Source: Erythroxylum novogranatense
Taxonomy: Eukaryota > Streptophyta > Magnoliopsida > Malpighiales > Erythroxylaceae
Reading direction: 5' to 3'
Length of the DNA stretch: 64,000 nucleotides
Assembly: GCA_029891385.1 (NCBI GenBank)
Contig: CM057228.1
Location: 60,085,783 to 60,149,782 of the forward strand
Part shown: positions 36,972 to 48,750 of the stretch, one piece after another
Layout: the number at the start of each line of letters is the position of its first letter
Position numbering within the stretch: position 1 is the first letter of the stretch
Program-made: the position numbers and the translations under genes
Notes under the pieces: model-generated
What the model was told of the DNA's origin: nothing
The model's input: only the letters and a program-made list of their open reading frames with translations
Database searches by the model: none

Positions 36972-37262
36972 TGTTGACTATTGATTCAAAATTATTGTTT
37001 TTATTAATTATGTGACCATGTTTATCTAGTCAGTTAGTTATGAAGTTAGTGAGGTAGTGGGCATTTTCTTGATTCCCATGTTATTCTCCTAGTTGCTAGT
37101 ATTTAGGAAGGTTAGTTTATTTCTATGTTTATTTAAGGCTGTCATTATTTTGAGTTCAATAGAAGTTAAGTAAAAGTTTGGTTTCTAAAAAAAAAAAAAA
37201 AATCAGTAAAAGTTTGGCTTCTTCTATTATCTTTCTTTATCTCTTTATTCAAAAATCCAACA
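36972..37262 (+). repeat. TRIM 3' LTR
   Basis: 291 bp, nearly identical to the 5' LTR. The poly(A) run is shorter and there are a few changes near the 3' end. Confidence 0.93.
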
Positions 37263-38577
37263 GCTTATTAGGTGAGAGATGCAAAAATGCCACAACATGA
37301 CCATTGCAACAGCTCTATTTCAATTATTGGCTGTTGCAATGGTCATGTTATGGCATTTTTGCATGTCTCGCCTAATAAGCCCTTGTTTGGAGTCTGGAAT
37401 TGGCACCTCCTTCCTTGAGAATTCTTTTAGCTATTCACATCCATTTTTCTGACTTCTGTGTATCATAATACTACCAATTCTCGCTAACATTTTCTCCGTG
37501 TCATTCAACAAGGAAATCCAAATATGGTTATGGCACTGCTGGGAACAAAGCTGACTTGGTAGATGCAAGAAAAGTAACTGCTGAGGCAAGTATCTTTTGT
37601 TTTCCACCATGCTACTTGCTAGTTGAATAAAATCTTTGAGCTAAGACAGTAGCAAAATATCAAATATGTTATCTTTGTGTAGTCAGTTTTCTGTGATGTA
37701 AGAGGGGTAGACTCCTGTTAAAGTTGCCATATGGTTATTAGATACGACATTTTCCATTGTGTTCCTTCCAAAAGCTTTGATATGTTTATAATGAGTAAAG
37801 TTGCACTTGTGAAATGGGTGACTAAATGAAAACATACAAGATGAAGCAATTTGTATCTACAATCCTAATGATGTTTAAAAACATGGATTTACCTTCAGTG
37901 CTTATAGGAGAATCAATACAGTTAACGGAGGAGTTGATTTGTGCTTATGATATGACATTTACTAATATGGCTGCATTCTATTCATTCCTTCGTAGTCAAT
38001 GCTGTATGTCTGAAACCCACAGAGTTGCCAGGATGAGGAACCACAACCCCCAATAAGCAATAGGTGAGCGCCAGAAAAATTGTATTGATCATGTTTGCTA
38101 ATTCTTACAGGAAGCTCAAGTATATGCTCAGGAGAATGGCCTTTTCTTTATGGAAACGTCAGCGAAAACTGCAGCCAATGTGAATGACATTTTCTTTGAA
38201 GTAGGTTTGTAATTGTGTCAGATGAGAGTTCATTTACAAAGACTATATATACTGAAAGTTTAGTCTTTCAAGACGTTCATCCATTTGGTGAGATCTGTTC
38301 TACAGATATTTACACTCCCAATAATATCTTTCTTTTATTTGGACACAGCAAAACGACTGCCTCGAGTGCAACCAGCATAGAATTCATCGGGCATGGTTCT
38401 TATGGATAGACCTGTAGAAAGGACAGCGGCTGCATCTTGTTGCTCCTAAATAGTCATTTTGTTGCCGCTTGGCTGTATCTTAAATAGTTCTTTGTGATGG
38501 GCACTAGAATTTTAAGTATTTGGTTTGCCCAAGTTTCTGTATAAAACTCAAATCAAGATTTGTACATGAAAGGCTCC

Positions 38578-40467
38578 TTTTTTTTACAAAAATTAAATGA
38601 TTTCATTATATAAAAATATATATAATCTAGAATACAAAAAGTCGAGAGTAATCCAAAAGATCTTAATTACAGGTAATTTTGATTCCTAGTAACCATCTAC
38701 AATGCTCTAAGTAGTCTGTAAAAGTATTTTGTAGGCTTTTATACTAAACTTTCTTGATTTGTCTACTAGTCACTGAATTTCATCTTGCTCGTCTTCCTGA
38801 CCTCTAGGCAACTCTTTCATTATGAAATTGGCCCTTTAATTATTATGGAAGGGTCATATCTAATGGTTATTACTAATTAACATATTTACTTTAGTTTCTA
38901 GATACACCACCAATTTTAAGGGTTGTACCATCTTCACCTTATATAGGGGACCTTTATAATGCCAATTATCATATGAAAAAAATATGCTCTCTCTATTTCC
39001 AATCTTATGAAACACCTAATTTTGCATCTATTGTCTTATCTCTAGAATTTCCTTTAGGATACTTGACATGTCTTGCCTTCGCTCCAAGATTAAAATACTC
39101 TTATGCTTTATGAATACATTGTGTATCTATTTCACTCATAAATCCTCCTTTTTATAGCACAACCACCACAAATTTTACTCCTTGCTCACCCTATGTATCA
39201 TCCTTGTAGAATGGATGCCTAAACCTCCCCTGTTGCTTAGGTCTGTAAATTTTATTCCAACTAATCTTCGCTTTGCTTCTACCTTGGTTTGAGCCATTTC
39301 ACAAGAATTCTCCAAGCTTCCTGACTATTTCCTTGAGGATGTTTTTTGAGATGGATAAATGATTGATCCAATAAGTGATAAGATTGCTCAATGTTATCTG
39401 AATTAGCTTTAGCCTGCCTCTATAGCTAAGGAACCAATTACTCCATTGGTTGATTCTTCCATGAATTAAATCCAACAATGGTTTGCAGTCCACAACACCA
39501 ATTCTTCTTTGAGAAATTGGTACCCCTAAATATTTAAAAGTTAGACTTTCTTGTGTTAATTCCATCTCTATAGCTGTAGAAGCTACCTCTCTATTTGAGT
39601 TGCAAGATAAATAGAAACATCTCTTCTAAAAGTCATATCTTAGACTTGAGATCTCTCAAACTCCTTCATTATTTGAAAGAGTAGATTTATTGAATTTTTC
39701 TCAACTTTGACAACAAGAGAAGCTCATCTGCAAAACCTAAACGTGTGAGCTTCATACCTTTACATCTTCCATGGAATTGGAAATAAGAGTGCCTCTGGAT
39801 GTTGTTCGCAAGGAGAGCTGACAACTAACAAATAAAGGGATATTGGATGCCCTTGCCTCAAGCCCTCTTTTCTTTGACCAATTCAGAGGTTCCTCATTTA
39901 CGGGATTGTCAGAAGTAGTAGTAACACATTCCTCTACCCATTCTCTAAACAAGGGAGGGTAACCCATCGCTTCCAATATAGTCTGAGAAAGCTCCAATTG
40001 ATTGAGTCATAGGCCTTTACAAGGTCCATCTTTATAGTGCAATTTCACATTCTCCTCTTGGAATTATATCCTCTAATAATTCTGATATTGTTGAATGTTT
40101 GTTCCCACCGATCTCCCTTAATGAATGCATTTTGTCTGGGTTGATTAACTTTCCGTGTTCACTTTGTCTATTTGTCGGGATCTTCGTGATGGTTTTGTAA
40201 AGAAAGTTATAACAAGTTATTGCTCAATTGTTCCATCTTCTATGCATTACTCTATTTGGGTATAAGGCAAACAAACTTTTTTATTCCGTTCCTTGAGGAT
40301 TGTTCCTTTCTTATAGAACTCATCCACTGCTGCTACCACTTCTTCTCCTACAATACCCCAATGCTTTTAAAGAATCTCTCATTATATCCATCCGGTCTAA
40401 GGTCTTTGTTAGGGTTTATTAAAAAAATAGCGTTATTTATTTCTTCCCTTTATTTCTCTAACCACCA
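38578..40467 (-). mobile_element. LINE fragment, S3
   Basis: A minus-strand LINE 3' part with T-tract at 38578 and the YLGVPISQRR segment near 39530. The RT region (39752-39997) is frameshifted. Same truncation point as the other copies. Confidence 0.83.
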
Positions 40468-43400
40468 ATCCCGCAAGACCCTTGTATGTGCAAACGTTTG
40501 CTCCTATTGGCACAACACGCTGCAAGTTAACAAACAATAGCAGACAATTTTAGATCTAACAACAGAAAATATGGCATGGAGAGTTTACAAAAGCTTTCAT
40601 TAGAAAAACATAAAATGCAAAAGAAGAGAAAATTTTGCAGAAATAATTGATTTCTATAAAACCATGAAATATGAAATTAGTGTTGGTCAGCAGAAGTTAC
40701 ATTCCTAATATTTTCCCACATAGTTCGGCCTTCAGGATAATTGTCTACAAAATATTTTTCAAATCTTGCATCTGAACATGCAAGGATAGTGCTCAACGAC
40801 AACATGGGTTTTCTTTGCAGCTCGTCTCTTAGCCACACATACAATTTAAATCTTTTTGATCCTTGCTAGATCATAGCATAAATATCTTGGGAATGCCACC
40901 ACCGATGCAGTGGGTAGCCTAAGCAATTTGTTAGCCAATCAATCTTTGTTTCAATTACATCTTTGCTCGTTAAGCACCATTGAGGCATGCTTAATAATGC
41001 TTGAAACAACATGGCGTCCAAACCAGCTTGCACAAGGCGGTCAAATCTCTCCTGAATGGTCCCTCTCGCTCAAACTTTTTCTGGGCTATCATCATTTCTT
41101 CAGAATTTTCAACATAACCAAGTTTCAATAAGAATGTTGTTTTCTCCGCTTGTTTGGTTAGAAGGTGTGAAGCTATTTCACTGCTTTTGACTCTTAATTT
41201 CGAAGCCAAGCTGAACAACTTCTCCGGATCTTCTCTTATGATCTCGCATAAGCTTTCCTTGCTGATTTTTAACTCTCTGCAAACAGTTTTAGGTCCCTTC
41301 AGAGAACATGAACACAAGAGTTCCATATTTGTGGCTACCATGTTTCTAGTGTCTTCTGCTCCCATTCCAATGTCGAACAAGAAACCTACAGCCCGAAAAA
41401 GATTCTTGGTACATTTAGCTGACAAGATTTGCGGATTTTGTATAATTAACGAATGAATCTCATTCATTTTGAGACCCAATTTGTGTAACCGCCCAAACAA
41501 CGAGTACACCATTTTTTCAGAACCTTCAAACACCAATTCAGGATTTGTTTGAAAGAAGTTGTTTAACTGCTCTGTGCTATAGCCCACTTTCTCGAGAAAA
41601 TCCATGGTGTCAAGCAATCTTCTCCAATTATAAGAGTCATCATCAGACAAATACCCACCAATCCACTCTTTTTCCAGTCCTAAACCACTTAATTTTTCCA
41701 TAACCTTAACGAATGCACTGTCTACACCGCCAACCAAAAGGGTTGGGCAACAACTAGCAAGCTTAATAACTGTTGATTTACTTAGACTCAGGTTTTCATA
41801 ATCTTGAAGTTTCAAAGACAATGACCCGTAGTCATAGCTAAAAATCTCTCTTGCCTCCTTATACATCTTTCCCATCCTACCACGAGGAATCCCATAATTG
41901 CACAGTACATTAAAGTTTTCAAGCAAGAGATGATCATCACTCAAGAACATCAAATGCTGAGGAAGAAGTGAAGAATACTCAGAAGGGCTCAAACCTAAAC
42001 TCTCGAGAAACGGCTCAAACTCGTTGATGGGATTATAACGGAGGAACTTAGCCAATGATTTCTCGCTATCTATCTTAGAAAGCAACATTTGTAAGAAATT
42101 AGGCGAATTCTTGCTAATATGCTCAGATCAAAAAATCAGAACTCCCGGTGCTATGCAAGTAATCAAAAGTGCTTCGAGCCTCATTTCTAGCGATCCGAGT
42201 GACACGAAGACCAATAAGAGAACTATGCGACCGAGTTGAGCGAGCGGTGAATCATGGGAGTATAGGTAAGCCAGTCTAACAGAGCCTCAATTTTATGAGA
42301 AACGAATGATGGATTCTTTGCGGTGCGGTGCTTTTCATCTAAAATGAACAGAAACGAGAAAGCGATCGACCAAGTAATCATTCCACAAGATTTAGAAATC
42401 CTCATCAAGGTTATGGGAAATACCATGTCAAAGACAGAAAAAACGAACAAATTGGGAAGTAGAACACGAACCGAATCCGAGAAGCAGAGAATGATAGAGT
42501 TCAAACTCGCATGTAGACCCTAATATATTCTCGTGCGGAAAATCACAAACCGTCGTGTTGAATTTCGGTGATAGTTTCTTCAACTGGGAGATTGAAGAGA
42601 AGAAGAATATGTCCATAGACCTGAGAAGTGACAAACACAACTTGTGAACATTGGAAATGCTCAGCTTCGGCCACTGATAAGATGAAAGACCTGGGGGCTA
42701 GGGGTTTCTGGCTACGAGAGGAAGGACACGAACCAATAGTTTTGGGAAAAAGACAAAAAGTACACAAGTACGATGATAATTTATAAAATTTATAAATATA
42801 TTAAAAAATTGTAACAATAATTTTTTAAAAATGCTTTTTCTTTTATAATAAGCTTTTAAACATGTTTAAATGAATTTTAAATAAACTTGAATTAATTTAT
42901 TATCGTTTATTAATATATTTTATTAATTTATATTTATATTTAGTAGTTTTAAGAAATTAAATGAATTGATTGAAAAGAAGACAGTAGTGCAAGCTTTAAG
43001 CCATCAAATACAAAAATTTGGCAGCTACTATTATTTTATTTAGTTAATTGAATATGCACTATGAGTATTTGTTAATAAGAAAATTCAATTTTAGATGAGT
43101 GGAACAATAAAATGTAAGAAGTTCAATTAATTCAAACCTACTGCTGTATAATTACATCAATAATTACCAAAATCTCATTAATCTCAAAAAGATATTCATG
43201 AGTCAAAAATTATATATACAAACATAATCTTCCTAATCTATAATATTCAAAAGTATATACAATAAATAGTTATATTCAATTTGATTTCACTCTATTCAAA
43301 CTTAACACTATTAATCATGGGCATTGGAGTTATTGATAATCTCTTTATCCCTAAAAAATATAACAGCAAGAGATAAGCCACCTACTCAATAAGGATAAAT

Positions 43401-45096
43401 TGACTGTACCTTTAAAATCAAATAAGTCAAGATATGTTAAAAATAGTCAAATGATAAAATATACATATAATCATAAAATATACGAGCAATGTTTAAAAAC
43501 ATTTATTAAATATCAAGAATTTTATTATTATTAATTATTAACATTTATGTTTTACCTCCCTATTAACTAAATTAACTAGATCTTGCTTAACTTAATAGGC
43601 TTATATTTAATGGTTTGTCTACTCATCTTTACTCATTATAATTACTCACTAAGTGCAAATGTAATTAGATGTGTAAATATTAGCAAAAGGTACCTTAATC
43701 CCTCAATATAATTTGGTACCCTCAAACCTCAAACCTTAATCCCTCAATACAATTCTATAGATGACTATGAAAAATAAGCTCCAATAGTTGACAAAATCTC
43801 CAAATACTTGCAAATCCCTAATTGGTGCACTTTATGTTAAAAAAATTGACGGGAACATGTAGCATCTATTCTTTCAATATGAATTCACCAATGCAAGTTG
43901 GAACTCACTTTTTAATCTATGTCACATCCACAATGCTCCAAATAGCTAGAATATAATTGTAGATTATTGTACTATGATTTGGTTAACAAACAAAACTAAG
44001 AGATGGTGCTTTTGTGTTATCTTGTCATTTATTATGGTAGCTGTTTGAGATGAAAGAAATAAAAGAGTATTCCATGATATAGAGAAGTGTAAGGAGATTT
44101 TCCACAGAGAACTCATGTAGAAAATCAAACTACATATCAACCTAGTCAAGGATAGGTTTGATAATATGAACTACGCTAATAGTTTATGGAAGCAGTACAT
44201 TTATAACCTGCTGAAGGGTGATAGTGTTTTCAATATGTAACTTAGCATTGTAACTGTAACATCTCATTACCCATGTCAAGGTTAGAATTGTGAATTATGA
44301 GAAAGCATTGAGAAATTAGGAAAACGCACGTCCTGCATAAGTTAAATATGTCATGTACATTTTTGCACATTCATATGATTGTACTTGCATTTATTAACAT
44401 TTTCTAGGTATAGTTGAGTTATTAAATATGATTAAAATGTGATTTGGCAATGTTGGTTTATTTCGGATATTTTGAATTTTTGGTGAATTTAAAAAAAATA
44501 TTGATTTTTTGGCCAATTATAGAGAGACACATGGTAACATATATATGTGACAAATGGCTGTGATGTATTGTGACAAATGGGTTATATTTATGGTGATAAG
44601 TGGCTGTTGGGTTGTATGACAGATGTAATACATGCAAATACCCACGAAGTTGGTTATGAGAAAAGAATTACTGTAGCTTTTGATCACCGAAAGTATTCTT
44701 TAATTTGTGTTTCTATCCCTCACTGAATATTGAATTGTTCTTGTTGGTTGTCTTTGTAACTGAATCAAGTAAGTAACTTGATGATGTTTTTATGATGTAA
44801 AAATATACATGCATACATGGGTTTGAGAATTGAGGTTTTGGTATTGAATAATTTTGAAGATGAATTTGAGAATTAGGAATTGTTTAACACTGTATTGAAT
44901 GGATTCTAGATTGGGGAAATATGAAAATTTATGTAAAGCTGATGAAGAAATATGTATTTCTGTTATGGTTTAAAAGATTACGTAATTGGTGAGGTACTGT
45001 TCATGCGTGAAAAATTTATGAAGTATTAACTGAGGTAAATTTGATTGAGTTTGGATTTAAGGAAAAAGTTCAAGTTATGTAGTGTTAAGGGAAAAG
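40468..45096. repeat. Array block m3
   Basis: A 4.63-kb m copy that keeps the longest mTERF reading frame. LINE tail at 43980-44240, LTR-like end from 44255. Confidence 0.9.
40677..42426 (-). pseudogene. mTERF-family gene copy m3, longest open frame (365 codons)
   Basis: An open stretch at 40991-42088 shows successive mTERF-type helical repeats: GLSPSEYSSLLP, LSLSKSTVIKLASCCPTLLV, VGYSTEQLNNFFQTNPELVF, LGLKMNEIHSLIIQNPQILS and LKISKESLCEIIREDPEKLF. Such repeats stack into a nucleic-acid-binding solenoid in organelles. The start is at 42426 (MVFPIT...), in a different frame from the 365-codon stretch. The C-terminal 100 or so codons (to 40677) are in a third frame. The expected length is near 580 residues. 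The two breaks, near 42110 and 41030, lie at sites where m1 has different CTG/CAG/CCG runs. The N-terminus, with Arg, Ser and hydrophobic residues, is compatible with a mitochondrial presequence. Confidence 0.85.
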
Positions 45097-45451
45097 TTTC
45101 TTGATTAACTATTTGGGTAATTTATATTACTTCCTCTTTATTCCAACTTCATCAAATGAAACTTTACAAGGTTGTGGCAGGTTCTCATGCATTAAGTAAT
45201 TGTATCCTGTCTGTTAAATGTTTTCTTCAACAAAAAACCATGTTCTGTGTGTTGGATAACTAGTAACCACGTGTTATTGAGTGCCAAGTATGGTCTTCCC
45301 GAATAGTGACTGTTTAGATGTTTGATTAGGAAAATCTTGGATCATTTCGTTGCTGAATTCTGCAATAGACTTCATGACTTTGGATTTTACTGCAGTATCT
45401 CTGTTTCTCTGCTTTCTATGTACTGAAAGCCCTATGTTTTATTTTCTTTAG

Positions 45452-46730
45452 GCCTCATTTGAGCGAGCAAAAAAGTGGGTTCAAGAACTTCAGGCACAAG
45501 GTACTTTAATTATTGAATATAACTAAGTCTAGGTTTCAAGGGCTTATTAGGTGAGAGATGCAAAAATGCCACAACATGACCATTGCAACAGCTCTATTTC
45601 AATTATTGGCTGTTGCAATGGTCATGTTATGGCATTTTTGCATGTCTCGCCTAATAAGCCCTTGTTTGGAGTCTGGAATTGGCACCTCCTTCCTTGAGAA
45701 TTCTTTTAGCTATTCACATCCATTTTTCTGACTTCTGTGTATCATAATACTACCAATTCTCGCTAACATTTTCTCCGTGTCATTCAACAAGGAAATCCAA
45801 ATATGGTTATGGCACTCGCTGGGAACAAAGCTGACTTGGTAGATGCAAGAAAAGTAACTGCTGAGGCAAGTATCTTTTGTTTTTCCACCATGCTACTTGC
45901 TAGTTGAATAAAATCTTTGAGCTAAGACAGTAGCAAAATATCAAATATGTTATCTTTGTGTAGTCAGTTTTCTGTGATGTAAGAGGGGTAGACTCCTGTT
46001 AAAGTTGCCATATGGTTATTAGATACGACATTTTCCATTGTGTTCCTTCCAAAAGCTTTGATATGTTTATAATGAGTAAAGTTGCACTTGTGAAATGGGT
46101 GACTAAATGAAAACATACAAGATGAAGCAATTTGTATCTACAATCCTAATGATGTTTAAAAACATGGATTTACCTTCAGTGCTTATAGGAGAATCAATAC
46201 AGTTAACGGAGGAGTTGATTTGTGCTTATGATATGACATTTACTAATATGGCTGCATTCTATTCATTCCTTCGTAGTCAATGCTGTATGTCTGAAACCCA
46301 CAGAGTTGCCAGGATGAGGAACCACAACCCCCAATAAGCAATAGGTGAGCGCCAGAAAAATTGTATTGATCATGTTTGCTAATTCTTACAGGAAGCTCAA
46401 GTATATGCTCAGGAGAATGGCCTTTTCTTTATGGAAACGTCAGCGAAAACTGCAGCCAATGTGAATGACATTTTCTTTGAAGTAGGTTTGTAATTGTGTC
46501 AGATGAGAGTTCATTTACAAAGACTATATATACTGAAAGTTTAGTCTTTCAAGACGTTCATCCATTTGGTGAGATCTGTTCTACAGATATTTACACTCCC
46601 AATAATATCTTTCTTTTATTTGGACACAGCAAAACGACTGCCTCGAGTGCAACCAGCATAGAATTCATCGGGCATGGTTCTTATGGATAGACCTGTAGAA
46701 AGGACAGCGGCTGCATCTTGTTGCTCCTAA
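45452..46730 (+). pseudogene. RABF2: 5'-truncated RABF2 copy, unit 4
   Basis: Exons at 45452-45500, 45792-45865, 46392-46485 and 46630-46730 stay in one frame to TAA, with GNKADL, ETSAK and the CC terminus intact. The second intron again has a GC donor. No upstream exons are present. Confidence 0.88.
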
Positions 46731-46857
46731 ATAGTCATTTTGTTGCCGCTTGGCTGTATCTTAAATAGTTCTTTGTGATGGGCACTAGAATTTTAAGTAT
46801 TTGGTTTGCCCAAGTTTCTGTATGAAACTCAAATCAAGATTTGTACATGAAAGGCTC

Positions 46858-48750
46858 TTTTTTTTTTTCCGAAAATTAAATGATTTCATTATATAAAATA
46901 TATATAATCTAGAATACAAAAGTCGAGAGTAATCCAAAAGATCTGAATTACAGGTAATTTTGATTCCTAGTAACCATCTACAATGCTCTAAGTAGTCCGT
47001 AAAAGTATTTTGTAGGCTTTTATACTGAACTTTCTTGATTTGTCTACTAGTCACTGAATTTCATCTTGCTCGCCTTCCCGACCTCTAGGCAACTCTTTCA
47101 TTATGAAATTGGCCCTTTAATTATTATGGAAGGGTCATATCTAATGGTTATTACTAATTAACATATTTACTTTAGTTTCTAGATACACCACCAATTTTAA
47201 GGGTTGTACCATCTTCACCTTATATAGGGACCTTTATAATGCCAATTATCATATGAAAAAATATGCTCTCTATTTCCAATCTTATGAAACACCTAATTTT
47301 GCATCTATTGTCTTATCTCTAGAATTTCCTTTAGGATACTTGACATGTCTTGCCTTCGCTCCAAGATTAAAATACTCTTATGCTTTATGAATACATGTGT
47401 ATCTATTTCACTCATAAATCCTCCTTTTATAGCACAACCACCACAAATTTTACTCCTTGCTCACCCTATGTATCATCCTTGTAGAATGGATGCCTAAACC
47501 TCCCTGTTGCTTAGGTCTGTAAATTTTATTCCAACTAATCTTCGCTTTGCTTCTACCTTGGTTTGAGCCATTTCACAAGAATTCTCCAAGCCTCCTGACT
47601 ATTTCCTTGAGGATGTTTTTTGAGATGGATAAATGATTGATCCAATAAGTGATAAGATTGCTCAATGTTATCTGAATTAGCTTTAGCCTGCCTCTATAGC
47701 TAAGGAACCAATTACTCCATTGGTTGATTCTTCTATGAATTAAATCCAACAATGGTTTGCAGTCCACAACACCAATTCTTCTTTGAGAAATTGGTACCCC
47801 TAAATATTTAAAAGTTAGACTTTCTTGTGTTAATTCCATCTCTATAGCTGTAGAAGCTACCTCTCTATTTGAGTTGCAAGATAAATAGAAACATCTCTTC
47901 TAAAAGTCATATCTTAGACTTGAGATCTCTTGAAACTTCTTCATTATTTGAAAGAGTAGATTTATTGAATTTTCTCAACTTTGACAACAAGAGAAGCTCA
48001 TCGCAAAACCTAAACGTGTGAGCTTCATACCTTTACATCTTCCATGGAATTGGAAATAAGAGTGCCTCTGGATGTTGTTCGCAAGGAGAGCGACAACTAA
48101 CAAATAAAGGGATATTGGATGCCCTTGCCTCAAGCCCTCTTTTCTTTGACCAATTCAGAGGTTCCTCATTTACCAGATTGTCATAGAAGTAGTAGTAACA
48201 CATTCCTCTACCCATTCTCTAAACAAGGGAGGGTAACCCATCGCTTCCAATATAGTATGAGAAAGCTCCAATTGATTGAGTCATAGGCCTTTACAAGGTC
48301 CATCTTTATAGGCAATTTCACATTCTCCTCTTGGAATTATATCCCTCTAATAATTCCTGATATTGTTGAATGTTTGTTCCCACTGATCTCCCCTTAATGA
48401 ATGCATTTTGTCCTGGGTTGATTAACTTTCCCAGGTTCACTTTGTCTATTTGTCAGGATCTTCGTGATGGTTTTGTAAAGAAAGTTATAACAAGTTATTG
48501 CTCTGAATTGTTCCATCTTCCATGCATTACTCTATTTGGGTATAAGGCAAACAAACTTTTTTATTCCGTTCCTTGAGGATTGTTCCTTTCTTATAGAACT
48601 CATCCACTGCTGCTACCACTTCTTCTCCTACAATACCCCAATGCTTTTAAAGAATCTCTCATTATATCCATCCGGTCTAAGGTCTTTGTCAGGGTTTATT
48701 AAAAAAATAGCGTTATTTATTTCTTCCCTTTATTTCTCTAACCAAAGCCA
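46858..48750 (-). mobile_element. LINE fragment, S4
   Basis: A minus-strand LINE 3' part with T-tract at 46858, YLGVPISQRR near 47800 and a broken RT region (48033-48215). Confidence 0.83.

Larger units (their letters stand above)
36301..37262 (+). mobile_element. TRIM (terminal-repeat retrotransposon in miniature), 962 bp
   Basis: Two LTRs of 293 and 291 bp flank a 378-bp internal region without coding capacity. Both LTRs begin tgttgact and end ccaaca. A PBS follows the left LTR and a purine tract (aagggagaa) precedes the right one. The 5-bp target duplication gctta is present at 36296-36300 and 37263-37267; the empty site is seen in the other units. It is non-autonomous and would need copia- or gypsy-type enzymes in trans. 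The near-identical LTRs suggest a recent insertion. Confidence 0.95.
36206..38449 (+). pseudogene. RABF2: 5'-truncated RABF2 copy, unit 3, with TRIM in intron
   Basis: Exons at 36206-36254, 37513-37585, 38111-38204 and 38349-38449. The first intron holds the TRIM. The second exon is one base shorter than in other units (ggcactgctggg versus ggcactcgctggg), which shifts the frame in the G4 region. The later exons match the other copies. Confidence 0.85.
35857..40467. repeat. Array block S3 (contains TRIM)
   Basis: An S copy enlarged by a TRIM at 36301-37262. Its right junction lacks aag in accaaagcca (accacca), a private deletion. Confidence 0.9.
45097..48750. repeat. Array block S4
   Basis: A 3.65-kb S copy. 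The RAB half is almost identical to S1 and S2. The LINE half has small losses. Confidence 0.92.
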
